64,000 bases of DNA from Magnolia sinica (taxonomy: Eukaryota; Streptophyta; Magnoliopsida; Magnoliales; Magnoliaceae), in the NCBI RefSeq assembly GCF_029962835.1, contig NC_080577.1, positions 4,278,001 through 4,342,000 of the forward strand. Direction: 5' to 3'. The notes under the pieces were generated by a model. It was not told the DNA's origin and ran no database searches. It saw nothing but the letters and a program-made list of their open reading frames with translations. Below, in pieces: positions 1 through 12,268 of this stretch. Each line of letters opens with the position of its first letter. The stretch's first letter is position 1. Made by a program: the position numbers and the translations under genes.

Positions 1-437
1 CAAATACGTGCAGCATTATCACTCGTATAGCAAGGCCCCCTTCACCATCCTATTAAAAAATGCAAGGAATCCTATTAAAAAAAATTCAAGATAGTTATGA
101 AATAATTTTGAAAATCCTATAGAGAAAAAAAAGGTGGGGGATTCTGGAAGAAAATTACCTAAGCACACTGTTCGTTCTCCGCCTCTTTTTGTTTCTTTAT
201 TGAGTAAAAGGGATTTTTTTTTTTTCTTTTTGGAAATGGGCCATGACTTATACAAGATGAGAAAAACAAAAACAAAAACAAAAACAAAAATATAAACAAA
301 ATAAAAATAAAAAGACAAGAAATGAAAACCTCTCAACCGTCTGTCCTAATGACCCACCTCCTTGGGACTTTTATCAGGCGCCAGCTTACAACATGAGATA
401 TGAACAAAACCATGAAAGTGGTATCATAACTGCACCT
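1..437. other. 3' flank of the protease gene
   Basis: This stretch lies downstream of the protease stop codon (minus strand) and probably holds its 3' UTR. It is AT-rich with an A5C-type simple repeat near 260-300. No second gene is seen; the open frame through it is low-complexity. Confidence 0.5.
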
Positions 438-3400
438 CTATAAGTTCCGCTCTATAAATTCCCAGATCCTCTCTTCCATATAAATACGGTCCCTGAGCCG
501 ACGTGGCATGTGGCGCTCATCTGGAAAAACCAAAAGCTCATAGGGCTTGCCAGCCGTGACGAATGCATTCACAAGCCTTGCCGTGTGCCTGAAATGCACA
601 TTCTCATCGATCATCCCATGCACAAGCAGCAACTTCCCTTTGATCTTCTGCACATGGTGCATGACAGAACTGTATTCATAACCCGCTGGGTTTTCCGAGG
701 GCAAGCCCATGTACTTTTCCGTGTAGAATGTGTCGTACCCGTCCCATGCTGTCACGGGAGCGCCAGACACCGCGCACCGGAACATGTCGGGGAACCTTGC
801 TAGAGCCATGGCTGAGAGGTACCCACCATAGCTCCATCCGTACAGGCCAATCCGACCTGCTTTTGCAAGGCCCTGTTTTATGAGCCATTCGGCTCCTGTG
901 AGTTGATCTTCGGCGTCGATACGGCCAACATTGTATTTAAGGGAGCCCTCGAACTTCAGCCCACGCCGTGCCGTCCCTCTATTGTCTAGCTGCAAATATG
1001 AAGGAACGTGAACAAGTCATACAGCGATGTCAAAAGATCAGAAACCTTTCAAATTGTTGCAGTAATGAGCAAACATGGAATGCATACAAATGACATGAAC
1101 AAAGATAATAAACATGGAATGCATACAAATGACATGAACAAAGATAATAAACATGGAATGCATACAAATGACTTGAACAACGATAATAAGCCCATCAAGA
1201 AGGGAGATGAATGCTCAGTTATTGGACTGATGGAAATCCACAGATTTTGCAGGTGATACCAAAATTCCTAATTTGTCAAATCATTACTGAACGAACCTAC
1301 ATGGATATGAATACAGCTGTATCTTGCCATCCACATTTCATAGTTTTCAGTTAAAACTTTTTTTCGCAGTGCATTTTTTTTCAGGGTTCTAAGGTAGGGT
1401 ACTTGAAATTTTCAATCAAGACTGCAGTTCTCTTTATCTTTAATTATTTTCCACTTGACGTGCATGAAATATGTTTTCCGGAGTTCCAATGAGCAAAAGA
1501 CTTTTTTTTTCCCTACCTTGTTTCTTTTTTCTTGTGTTTTTTTCCATATTGCAATTGGTTTGAATATCTTGCATGGATGGCTTTCATTTTGCCGTGCATT
1601 TGGGATGGGTGAAAAGTCAGAGAAATGCACCTCACCAAACATAGCTTGCAATTGCCATGCCACCTCAAATGCACTGTGGAACTAAATCATCTGTTGTGCC
1701 GAAGTAATCAAACCACTTGGCAACCCTAGTTTCAAACTTCTATAAATGATCCACGTAGTACAAAGTGCAAAATATTCAGATTGTTCCTATTAACTGACCA
1801 TCTACATGAATCTTAAACCCTGTTTGGTAGACGCCTAAAAAATGAGTAGATCTCATTTTAGCTAACAGTAATTATGTACTAGAGATATTGATCTCTAATA
1901 CATAATGAGTTCACACTGATAGTAATTATGTAACGGAGATCAAGATCTCCAATAAATAATTGCTGTTAACTAAAATGGGATAAATTCATTTTCAGGTGTC
2001 AACCAAGTAGCTTCATTCAATATAATAAGGGTAGAGTCTGCCCCCAAACCAAAAGAAAGATAACTTGAGTGCTCAGACCTTGTCTTTATATTTTGCTCCA
2101 CCTAAATGTCTTCATATTCAGCAAGATTAGCATTTCATGGAAAAGAAATCTTACACATCAGGTAGAAGTCCTATTTAGCATTCAAGTCACAGAAAATGCA
2201 TGTGCTCCGAACTTTCAGTCATTTATTCAGTTGGGGGGCATTTGGATCGTAAGTTACTTAAGATAAGCTACTTATGCCTTAAGTAGCTTATCTTGATTTC
2301 TACTTATTAAACTGAAGTGATTAAGTAATTTTGAATAAAAATGCTACTTATAATTGATCATAAACCTAACTTGCTCATCTCAAATAAGTTACTTATCAAC
2401 TGCCGTAAGTAGAAAAAGTAACTTATTTGGTAGTATCCAAACGGGCCCTTGGCATGTCAAGGTTGCGGTCAATACATAACAAAACAAAAGCATTTTATAG
2501 ATAAAGGAAAGTTATCAAAAGAAGTTCAATTAAAAGAATTCAGACTGAGTTGTACAGTTAATTGGTGGAACAATTACCAGGAGAAGCATATTTTCGTGGG
2601 AAACTGACGATGCAGTTATATTTGCGAGGATGCATTTCATACTGAAACAGTCTATAAGAGCCTGTTTGAATTGGTGGAACCCAAAAAAGTTAAACGTGGA
2701 AAAGAAAACGTTTTCTGCTGATTGCGTTAATAAATTAACATACGAAAACTGTTTTCATCCGAACAGTTTCCTCAATAGAAGGCATTTTCCTTTTCCATTT
2801 TGAAATTTGTTAATCTCATTGCCACACTTTTTGAGAAACAGATTTCACTTTTTGATCATTGACCATTGTATTTTTCCCTGAAAATCACTAAAGTTCAAAC
2901 AAACATCCTTTTTAGGATTCTTTTCCACCAATGATGCTATCCATGATTTTCCTCAAATGTGATATTTTCCTTTTTAGACCTACTTTTCAGGTTCACCAAT
3001 CCAAACAAGCCCTAAGAGATAACCCATGGCAGAATGCACGTACACAGTAATAGGCAGATACTGACCTTCCATACTAAGATGCCTTTGCTCCTTAAATACT
3101 GAGCTCTCATGTCAACTGTATTCATCCATGAATCGGAAACAAGCTGGACACTTGGACCACCATAGACACTGATTAAGGTCTTGTAAGGAGGAGGTCCAAA
3201 CCTTTTCGCGTCAGGCCTGTATAAAGCCCCATATAAAACTGTGCCATCATTTGCTTGTATATGAACAATCTCCGGGGGCAGAAGTTGAAGCCTTTTGAAT
3301 CTAGGGACTGTAGATGGTTGCTCGTATAGAGGCATTATTAAGCTTCCATCGTGCAATGAACAAAGCAACACCCGAGGTGGTGTGTTCAAAGAGTCATGAA

Positions 3401-6400
3401 CATCAACAAACCTCTGCATCTGATGATCAAGGACAACAGCATGTCTTCCCTTGCCATCAGTCAACCTCTGTGGAGGCTGCAACGGAAGGCTCCAATCAGG
3501 GAATAGATTGGTGCAGTATAAGTGACCCTGCAAAGGCCCATCCTTGGTTCCAGTGAAATATACAAGACCTGCATTCTCATTGACACCAGAGATTTGCTCA
3601 ACCATCCAATCGCCTTCTGTGATGGGCCCCAAGCAAACCCCATTCCTATCATGAAGATAGAGATGTCGAAAGCCTGTCTTATCACTAGCCCAAATAAATC
3701 CTCCAGAAAATTTATCGACTCCCTTGTCCAGAGGTGTAAAACATTCATGTAAATTGACCCATGTGTCCTGTTCTTCTACCAGTAGAACTTCCCTTTTGCC
3801 CGTACTGATATCAAACCTAAGAATCTTTAGTTTGGAGTGGGTCCGGTTCAGAACTTGAGTTATCAGACTGTTTCCAGGCATCCAACTGACCCTGGCCAAA
3901 TATTCTTCATCCTTGTTGGCTTCATCCTGGCTTCCGCAGAGAAGGTCCATCCAAGTAACTTCCCCACCACAAGCAGAAACAACCCCAATCCGGACTTTGA
4001 CATTTGACGTTCCAGCAAAGGGATAGGCGTGGTCTTCCTGTGCATCTGAACCAATGGAGTTTTTTCCTTGATGCATGATTCTGAAAAGAGGTATCTCTGA
4101 TGCATCAACTTGTGTGAATGCAATGTACTTGCTATCCAGTGACCACCAGAATCCAGCCTTTCGGTCCATCTCCTCCTGCAGGTATGAAAAATGAGCAGAT
4201 GAGACAGAATTTGGGTGACAGCTGTAGAAAAAAAATCTTGATTGGGGGAGAGAGAGAGAGAGAGAGAGAGCCAGGAATCACACCTGTGCAATATATTCAG
4301 CAAGACCATGCGTCTGAAAACACAAAAGAAACCAGAACTGTCAGATTTAAAGGATCTTAACTAGTTTTCAGCAAGCTTAGTAATTTCAACTTACATCGTT
4401 TCCCTCAAATAACATCTAGCTCGAATTGATACTGTAAGGGCATGCAGCCATACAATGCCGGAATTAATTTCTCAAAAACCAACAAACACTATAACACAAA
4501 ATGTTCTGTGCAGGATACTTTGATTATTAAGTGTTGAAAGTGGTGCAGAAATGATGCGAATGAAGTTTGCAGTGGAAAAGAAATTTACACGAGAAGGAAC
4601 AAGGAAAAAGCAACTCTACAGGGATCACAATTCACAACCCCAAAAGTCTCCTCAGAGAACTAATTTCACTAAGAGGAAAACATCATGAACTCCCTTCATC
4701 TTCCTTTCATTGTCATAACAAAAGAAAACCTAGGTGGCCATTTGGTAGCAAGAAAAGTTGGAGCCCGCCCCTGGCTTGTCCAGGCTTAAACTTTTGGAAT
4801 TGCAGTCCAGCATTTGTTAAGAAATATCCTACCCACAAATCCAAGAAAGTCAGGCATGGATTGTCTCTGTTTTTACCATTAGCAAGGTCTCCCTTGTCTC
4901 TGCAAATAGTCAACTTTTGGTAGACCAGAGCACATATCCTCTCGAGTTTCATACGTCTCCAAAGCAGGAGTCCTCTGTGCATTGAACTTTCATCCATCCA
5001 TGGTGGCCCCGCAGACAAACATGTGGTAGGCATCCCATTGCTCCCTGTAGAGCAGCCCACCTAAGTTTTGGATCTAGCTAATTTTTTGCCCTGCACACAA
5101 ATGATTGTTGCTGATGAACATGTTTTGGGCATCCTATCTTCATGTATTATTCTATTTCTAAAATTATGCTTCAAACTATATCTACTTGGAGGATAATATA
5201 AATCTTCAGGAATTATTCTATTTCTAAAGTTATGCTTCAAACTATATCTACTTGGAGGATAATATAACATACGTGATCTATCTACTTGGAGGATAAGTAT
5301 AACAAATGTGATCTATGCAGACACGCCCACCAATACCTCCAAGTTACAAGACGTATTCAGCAGATTGGGATGCCCTTCCTGCGATTTTTTTCCTACCAGA
5401 ATTGATGAAAAGGTTTTACTGTCTTAAATAATGTAAGGTGTGGGATGTTTTTTTTTTTTTTTTCTTTTTTTTATATACCAGAATTGATGAAAAGGTTTTA
5501 TGGTCTTAAATAATGTGAGGTGTGGGATGTATTAATCTATGTGGGTACTTCATTTGGGATCTTTCTTTTTTTTTTTTTTAAAGTTTAAGGCAAAGTGGGT
5601 GGTGGATGAATGTAGTCGAATTATTTGTATAATAGTTATTTATCTGCATTAACTCCTAAATAGTCTTAATATAGGGTAGTTAACAAACAGCAGATGGGCC
5701 TATCCTCCACAGAGACCCAGACAGGTCTGATCAGGACTAGATAGACTTCAACAAACAACAGACAAGCTATGTCAAGTGAGATGTATTAGTCGGGTGGGAT
5801 TCATAATGAATTGATGGCTTCAACAAACAGCAGACAGGCTTGTTCTTGGCAGACTACAGACTTCAACAAACAACAGAGATGCCTAACCAGGACAACATTG
5901 GCCTAGCTAAACAAGACCAGGACAGGCTATCCAGGCTTGAACTTCTCCTACAACCAAACGGACCCTAAGGACATACTAATATATCTTCTAGTCTTAATCA
6001 CTAATCTCACCCAACCTGCTAACTTTTAATTCATCCCATCTTGTTGACCCACAGAAAATAATTTTTGTGCACCCTATTTAGGATCCAAATAGACCGTATA
6101 GGTTCCAATAAACCCTGGAGTCAAGGTATTAAAAAATGGTTACATAAAGGTTGCCGTTTTGTGTTATGGGGCCACAACAGCCCATATTGTAAAGGTAATG
6201 GCCATGGCTGTTACGATCACTGTTACCATTATGAAATACCTTGCCTGGAGCTGTGTCCTTCACAAAACCCATTTTTCTTTGCATCAAGATAAATAACTTG
6301 TCACTTCCTAACTGAGGTAATTACTAAGGAGCGGGTGAGAAAATCATGATATACAGCTAATAATGGTGTGTGCATAATCAAGGGAAAATAAATAGCAATT

Positions 6401-9400
6401 GGACGAACACATGGTCAAAGTGCATGAGCATCTAGAAGAACTAACTTAATGCAGGGCATCTGTCAAAGCATTTTATTAGTAACTACTATATTCTATTGCA
6501 CACTTGTCCTTGCCAGTTTCCGTCAATTGAAACTTTCGACATCCACAAGATCCTTTGCCCACCCATCAATAAACCAATCAAGACATGCTTAGATCAATGC
6601 AACACCTTTTCTTCAGATTCATGTATGATTGACCGTTTTCTTGCTTATTTTGTACAACAATTTAACATATAAAAATGTGGCTAAACCAATAGACTTATAA
6701 TTCCCAAACAAACAAATATTTAAGTATCTTAGACCTAAATAACCATATCTAATTAAACAAAATGTGTTAAATAAGTAGTTTAAAATCTTGTGTGTTTATG
6801 TGTTTGTCATGGTGTGCTATAGCTGCCGTTACGGGGCCATAAAGGCCGTTATGTAAAGGTAACAGTGGCAACTGTTACACATTACGGGGTTATAACGGCT
6901 GAATCAGTCATTACGGAAAAAATGACCCATAACAGCCATTACAACCCCTGTAACACCCCATTGCACCCCTTGTAAAGGCCATAATGGCCCTGTAACAGTC
7001 CATTGCGGGGCTGATACAGGTCTTTTGGTTTTTTTTCTAAAAAAGAAAAAAGAAAAAAAGAGAGAGAGATCGTAACGCCGTTACAACTTGTATTGTAATG
7101 GCCACTGTTGCCATTACAGAATACCTTCTTGCTTTAGAGCTCATCATATGGTTTGAAAATTTGCTAATACAAAATAATTCCACCCCCTCTCCATCTACCA
7201 TTGACCTTTTCCTGGGGGGTTGGGGTGGGGTGATCATGTTCTTGCTTTAGAGCTTATCACATTGTTTGAAAATTTGCTAATACAAAATAATTCCACTCCC
7301 CTTTAAGCTCTTCATCTACCATTGACCTTTTCCTTTCCACAAAATCTGGACTGGTGGTCACATGTAATTATCTCACCCATATCCTCATCATCAAAGCCTC
7401 ATCCCAACTAATTGGGAATATGTGATTACCTCAGGACGATAAAACATAGAGGTGAATGCTTATACTACCAGGGGAAAATGTAAGCTAGCTTCCAGTGAAG
7501 TTGAGCATTTTGGATTCATATTTCATAACCATAGATGTCACTCCTTGCTACTTTAACCATAGGCATTCTTTTACAGGTAATAAACGGTAGCCTTATATCT
7601 TTTAGAAAGCAGGCCCAACATTTGAAACAAACATAATCTGGTCTCAAAAGAAAATATTAGAGAACATATGAAAGGAAGAACCAAACCTCACCTTTGCATT
7701 TCCTCTGGCACCAGATGTTAACTGTTTAGGCTCGCCATATGACAAATTCAAAACATGCAGCTCATCATCTCTTACGTAAGCAAGCATACTTCCATCTGGA
7801 GAGAGATGAGGATCAATAATTGGCGAACATGCTGAGCTTTGCAGCTTAAGTTCTGGTTTAGAACAGGAGACATCCTTAAAATAGATCTGTTGATTGAGTG
7901 CAAAAGCATGTCATTATTAAGTTTAAGCCATGTGTAAAAGGAACAAGTAACTGTCATACTTTCAGAGGATCAAATCATCAAAACCAAAATCATATATAGA
8001 CTAAAGGCAACAACCAAAAAACGAATGAATTGTTTGAAGTAGGACAACAGCAATAGGATTCACAACATTGATGACTAGCATGAATTGATGTCTTGAGTCT
8101 GCGAATTGAAATTGAAAAGCAAATATGAAGAGTGGAAACTTGCATCTCAAGAACTGACACCTAAAATTTTAGGACTTTATTTTTTTGTCCAAAGAGAATT
8201 CCCACACGACGAGAATAGCCAAATCAAAACCAAAACCAACGGAGTCTTTACACGAGAAAAGAATCGATAGTCAGAGATTATTCCCCTACAGCAACACGTC
8301 TTTCAAGTCAACAATCTGGGAGAAAAACCACATTAAAGCAACTTCTTAATAAGCAAATATTCAAAAGTAGAAAAAAAAAATTAGAAAAAAAAATACAAAA
8401 ACACAGGTGTCTCAAGGGTTTTACTACATAAAACAAAAGGTATACCTACGTTCAAATTGTAAAAGAACTGCAGCCCATATTGTATACCTACATTCAAATT
8501 GCAAAAGAACTACAGCCCATATTCCTTTGAATTAGCAAATTCTAGTTCACTAACACAGTGTTTGGAGAACCCAATTATAGTTTTAAAACCATGAATTTCA
8601 AACCTGTCTGAAATCTGAATCATAAATACAGGTCTCAAGGCGTGTTCGGTAGCATTTGATTATGCAGCAAAATCATCTAAAGTCCGCAAATGTTCATGTT
8701 GGAAAACGTTTCTAGTCAGGCTGGAAACAACTTCCATCATGGTAGCTGTGAGATTCTCATCCAAATGAGACCTAATGCATGAGAAGTCCTCATAACGATT
8801 CTATTATTACAAAAACTACCATCTTCAAATTAAAAACTGGATATGTCAGAAGACATTCAAACAAACACCCGATAGCAATAGCATACTCATTGCCTGCCTG
8901 TCTGGGCGAAATTGAGAACAACAACCCAAACAGATACTTTCTGTCCAAATGTGCCTTATTTTCTCCAAAATTCCGATTCGGGCGGGCACCCAAACGGCGA
9001 ATTCTCAATTAAAGCAAACCAAGATCAGAGACAAGAGGGAAACGAACCCCGGCGGGCAAAGGCACCATGATACTGCGCTTCTTCGACCCAGCTGACTTCA
9101 CCCACTCGTAGCGCGTAACACCCAGCCCACGCTCCCTCATCCGCTCCCTCCTCAGCTTCTCCTCGGCCGACAGATTGCTCTCATCCAACCCTCCATCCGG
9201 CGGGCTGAAGATAAGCTCCTGCTTACGTGTCGTGATATCAAAGGCGTAGACCCGCCGGCTAAGTGTCCCGTCGGCGCTGAACAGATACGATATCGAGCAA
9301 TCATCAGGGCTGAAGGCGACCGACGACGGAGCGACGTAGCCCGGCAACGGATACTGCACGATCTCCTCCACCGGGAAGAGGAAGCAATCGTCCGGCACCG

Positions 9401-9500
9401 AAGCGGCGGAGGTGTCAGTCAGAGGCATGGCGATGCTGTTGGAAGGCTCCGATTCTGCCACGTGTACTCGCTTCTTCTTCTTCTTGCTGCAAGCTTGCAT
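438..9500 (-). CDS. Dipeptidyl peptidase IV / DPP8-9-like serine protease (S9 family), 5 exons
   Basis: Joined exons on the minus strand: 9048-9500, 7692-7886, 4284-4313, 3066-4175, 438-989. All introns are GT-AG and all junctions fall between codons, giving 779 residues. Family role: the S9B group removes N-terminal dipeptides after proline or alanine; plant members lack an obvious signal peptide and are probably soluble. The N-terminal three quarters match the DPP beta-propeller. The substrate-binding Glu pair (E227-E228) lies in AEYIAQEEMD, split by the exon 3/4 junction. The C-terminal alpha/beta-hydrolase domain holds the triad: Ser649 in GWSYGG, Asp724 in GMIDENVH and His756 in DERHMP. 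The length is near plant homologues (about 750). The first ATG gives a Lys-rich head (KKKKKR); an in-frame ATG at 9428 (Met25) could be the real start. Introns 2 (3.4 kb) and 4 (2.1 kb) are filled with MITEs and short tandem repeats. No break is seen in any exon. Confidence 0.93.
1071..1187. repeat. Tandem repeat, 3 x 39 bp, in protease intron 4
   Basis: Three consecutive units beginning aaacatggaatgcatac differ at only a few bases. They lie about 80 bp upstream (in gene sense) of the exon 5 acceptor. Confidence 0.9.
1817..2010. mobile_element. MITE, family with TTTGGTAGAC termini (copy 1)
   Basis: Terminal inverted repeats: tttggtagacgcctaaaaaatg at the left, and the right end reads back as cttggttgacacctgaaaatg. 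Inner inverted pieces (attttagctaacagtaatta / taattgctgttaactaaaat) make it a foldback. Related copies lie at 21685-21816 and 33637-33805. It sits in protease intron 4. Confidence 0.8.
2233..2449. mobile_element. hAT-like MITE
   Basis: The left end ggggcatttggatcgtaagt and the reverse complement of the right end (gggcccgtttggatactacc) form an inverted repeat. Repeated taagtnacttat blocks inside also pair. The GGGCCCGTTTGGAT terminus is typical of plant hAT MITEs. It lies in protease intron 4. Confidence 0.75.
2659..3013. mobile_element. MITE with CCTGTTTGAATTGGTGGAAC termini
   Basis: The left end cctgtttgaattggtggaac mirrors the right end (read back as gggcttgtttggattggtga). It is about 355 bp long and ends only about 50 bp from exon 4 of the protease. 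The right flank CCTAAGAGATAA is shared with the MITE at 38571-38995. Confidence 0.75.
4246..4270. repeat. (GA)n microsatellite in the 108-bp protease intron 3
   Basis: A short GA run between exon 4 and the microexon. On the transcript strand it is CT-rich and lies just downstream of the microexon donor. Confidence 0.9.
5145..5315. repeat. Tandem repeat of about 66 bp in protease intron 2
   Basis: Two near-identical units starting attattctatttctaaa, plus a third partial unit (tctacttggaggataa). Confidence 0.85.
5395..5531. repeat. Direct duplication of about 55 bp separated by a T-rich tract
   Basis: The unit starting accagaattgatgaaaagg occurs at 5395-5450 and 5478-5531, with poly-T between. 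Confidence 0.85.
6123..6244. mobile_element. Small MITE with CAAGGTATT termini and GTTAC/GTAAC core (copy 1)
   Basis: The ends caaggtatt and aataccttg are inverted repeats. The core is an alternation of gttac, ggccat and gtaatgg blocks able to pair with each other. It sits in protease intron 2. Confidence 0.7.
6825..7134. mobile_element. MITE of the GTTACGGGGCC / CAAGGTATT type (copy 2)
   Basis: Dense blocks of ccgttacggggccataa, gtaaaggtaac and gtaacagtcc, ending agaatacctt like copy 1. The left end is unclear. A pyrimidine/purine simple repeat interrupts it near 7030-7070. Confidence 0.55.
7126..7337. repeat. Duplicated segment of about 95 bp
   Basis: Units starting ttcttgctttagagct occur at 7126-7214 and 7240-7337. 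Both contain tttgctaatacaaaataatt and end in attgaccttttcct. Confidence 0.85.
8441..8522. repeat. Duplicated 40-bp unit in protease intron 1
   Basis: The unit gtatacctacnttcaaattg and its continuation to cagcccatatt occur twice with few differences. I see no gene in the rest of intron 1. Confidence 0.8.
8638..8999. mobile_element. Possible hAT-like MITE in protease intron 1
   Basis: The left end ggcgtgttcggtagc and the right end (read back as cgccgtttgggtgcc) are weakly inverted. No clear target duplication was found, so this is tentative. Confidence 0.3.
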
Positions 9501-9741
9501 TACAAGAGAAATGAGAGAGGTGAGGAAAAATCCCTAGCGGTGCCGGCCGATCGGTTTTGTAGGAGAAAGGGAGAGATGGGAAATGGGATTCGGGATTTTA
9601 GTTTGACTTGGGATCGGGATTCGTGGGTGATCAGATGATCTTGACCGTTGGATCGAGATCGGAGGAGTAGGGACGACTCGGGTCGGCAGTTCGGAGTCCT
9701 TTATTTTCTTTCTTTCTTTTTATTTTTTTTAATGCTAAAAA

Positions 9742-10246
9742 GGAAGCGGATTGCGTACTGAGTAAACTCTGTGGGGTCCACTGTGATTTATTTATTTTAT
9801 CCACTCCGTCCATCCATTTTAGAATATAATTTTAATTAATAATACAAAAAAGAAGTATGTAAAAAACTCAAATGGACCACACCATAGGAAAAAAATGTTA
9901 ATTGAAATTCTACCGTTGAAAATTTCTTGGGGTCCACATAAGTTTTTGATCAAGCTAATATTTGTCTTTTCCCTTAATCATGTCTCTATGGTCTTATTTA
10001 CAGGTTGGATGACAAATAACCATCTCTATGGGCCTTAGAAAAGTTTCAACGGTGGAAATCATTATTCCCACTTTTTCCTATTGTGTGTTCCACTTTAGCT
10101 TTGGTTATACTTCAATTTTGGACTCAACTACTAAAATGAACTGGAAAAACGGATGGACGGCGTGGATAAACTACATACATTCAGAGGTGGACCCAAAAGA
10201 ATTTACTCAGTACGATAAAAGAGTACTGAGTACGCAATCCGATTTC
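9742..10246. mobile_element. Foldback element, CGGATTGCGTACTGAGTA family (copy a)
   Basis: Starts ggaagcggattgcgtactga and ends with the inverse (tacgcaatccgatttc). The interior arms are inverted to each other (accacaccataggaaaaa / cctattgtgtgttcca) around a centre with tttgatcaagctaatatttg. The flanks GCTAAAAA / AGCTGAAA look like a decayed 8-bp target duplication. It begins 241 bp upstream of the protease start codon. Confidence 0.85.
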
Positions 10247-12268
10247 AGCTGAAATACGGAATTTTTTTTCAGAAAACTGCCTTCTACGGCTCCTTGTCGG
10301 TGATTTTCTAGCCTTTCATGAAATTTTCTAGCCCCACGCGCGCATTTTCCACACACACATCGCTAGGTTTGGTAGAATACATCCCTACGTATTGCTGTAG
10401 GATACATATTGGGACTTCAGCATTGGATCTGGGATGATCTTTCCAGTGATCCAGACCGTCTATATGATGGGACTCACGTTATTTAGTGGAGAGAGAAAAG
10501 AACCTCCTAGAATGAAACCTGTGCCGTTTTGAATAATTTCCTTTAAATGAAAACGTCACCGCCTTTGAATAATCAAACGGTTGAAATATTTCAATTTGAT
10601 TTATTTTTCATAGACCCAAGTACGGTGGGTCTCTTGGTATAAACGGTTTGGACCGTTAAAAACTGCCTTGATCTAATGGCTAAAGCCCCGTTTTTTTAAT
10701 ATTGCAATATGTAGTATGTATTACATTTTTAATGTAGGGTCACTGTGATGTATGTGACTTATGTACACACTGTCCATTTATTATATGAAAATCGCATATC
10801 GGCCGTTTTGGGTTGATGTGAATGTGTGAATACGTCATTTTTAAATTACGGATTCTCCTCTCAAAAAGATATCAACAGTAGAAAACCCTTTTCACAATAC
10901 GGTGTAGATAGCATTTTTATCACTCCATCTCTTCTTACATGTATGGACGATCTGATGATTTGAATAGCCCAATTAATCAGAATCATGAGCAATTCACTGT
11001 ATTAAATACATTTTGAACGTCCTGGATTGCTCACATATGGGCAAAGATGTCACGTGTTGTGCACTTGTGTGTAGCGTGTAAGAACAATAACCTTTATTCC
11101 TCCTTAAATGGTCGATTTTGTTATCTCTACAGGCTGGAAGTAATTAAAATAAATAAATAAATAAAATTCCATTTTTGTAAAAACGATATTAGATTCTGTA
11201 CCTCTGGACCTGCAGCATTTTCTGTGCGTCTCTGTAATTCTGGATACGTAGGACACGAGGATCAGATCGAAACTGTCCGTTTCGTACTTCTCCAAAATTA
11301 ACATTGCTTAGACGGTTCTAACATTTCACTTGATGGAATACAAATGGACATAAAATACAGAAATCAGCAACGGTTCCTTTCAAGTAAACATAGGCCCACT
11401 TATTATTGAGTTAAGATATCCTAATCAAACAAAATTTTGGTTTAAATCAATCTACTGCTTATTCCGCAGGATGTATGGTTCAGATCATAATAAAAATGTG
11501 CCACGTGTGTGGTACACAAGGAAGAGTGTTATTCTATCAAGGAAGGAGCATCAGCTGTCCTGCATCGGCCAAGCATAGTAAGGAGGCCGTTCAGCTAAAA
11601 GTGAGAAAAGAAATGGCTACCGTCTGCCTTAATCCTCATCTGTCATCCAAACTGTTTACCCAGGTTTGTATAAATTCATTGTCTAAAAAATTTACATCTC
11701 AGATGCAAAATGGGATTTACCGTGGACATCTAAATCCTATACCAATTCCTAATGCTCTCTATTTATTACTTTAATGGTAATGTAATTACACTTTAATTCA
11801 TGCACCAAACACTCGCTAAAAGATTTTGAAAGAACTTAGCATATTTTATTTCAAATCTAATATTTAGAAATACGCAAGAATTAAAAGAAATTCTAGCTAT
11901 TTGTTATATATATTAAAATTACATTAATAAAATAATTAGAATTATTCAATCATTAGTTACCTGATTAAAAAATATCGATGAGTTGCACATTTGTAACGGT
12001 AGGTGGTTCGTATGCCTGACGTCAGATTAATTGTAGTCTTGCATTTGTTCGAAGAACATGGACCATTGGATACTTAGCCTCAACCATCCTTTTTTTTTTT
12101 TTGTCCCCCATCAATTAGTCATGATGGAACTTTAGTATTATTACAGGTTATTCCGATCCATGCTTGCTCCATTCTTTTAATATTTTTTACAGGGTATGGG
12201 TACGTATGGATGGTTGTACTCCACCAGAGTATAAAAGCTGTCCTCATTTTTAGATAGCCTGACAATCG
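10247..12268. other. Gene-free repeat-rich stretch
   Basis: No gene is recognised. At 10378-10690 there is a fragment of a second repeat family containing ccagtgatccagaccgtc and an inverted aaacggtttggaccgtt; a relative lies at 12810-13135. The remainder is AT-rich with no coding signal. Confidence 0.5.

Noticed and set aside
19-336. 105-codon minus-strand frame rich in Phe/Val/Lys
   Set aside because: Low-complexity translation of A5C-type repeats in the 3' flank of the protease.
1071-1187. CRISPR-like spaced repeats
   Set aside because: Units are directly adjacent tandem copies in a plant intron; no unique spacers.
7380-7440. Phrase aagcctcatcccaactaattggg resembling the 3' end of an Au-type SINE
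   Set aside because: Only a short fragment; no promoter boxes or target duplication visible, so not listed as a feature.
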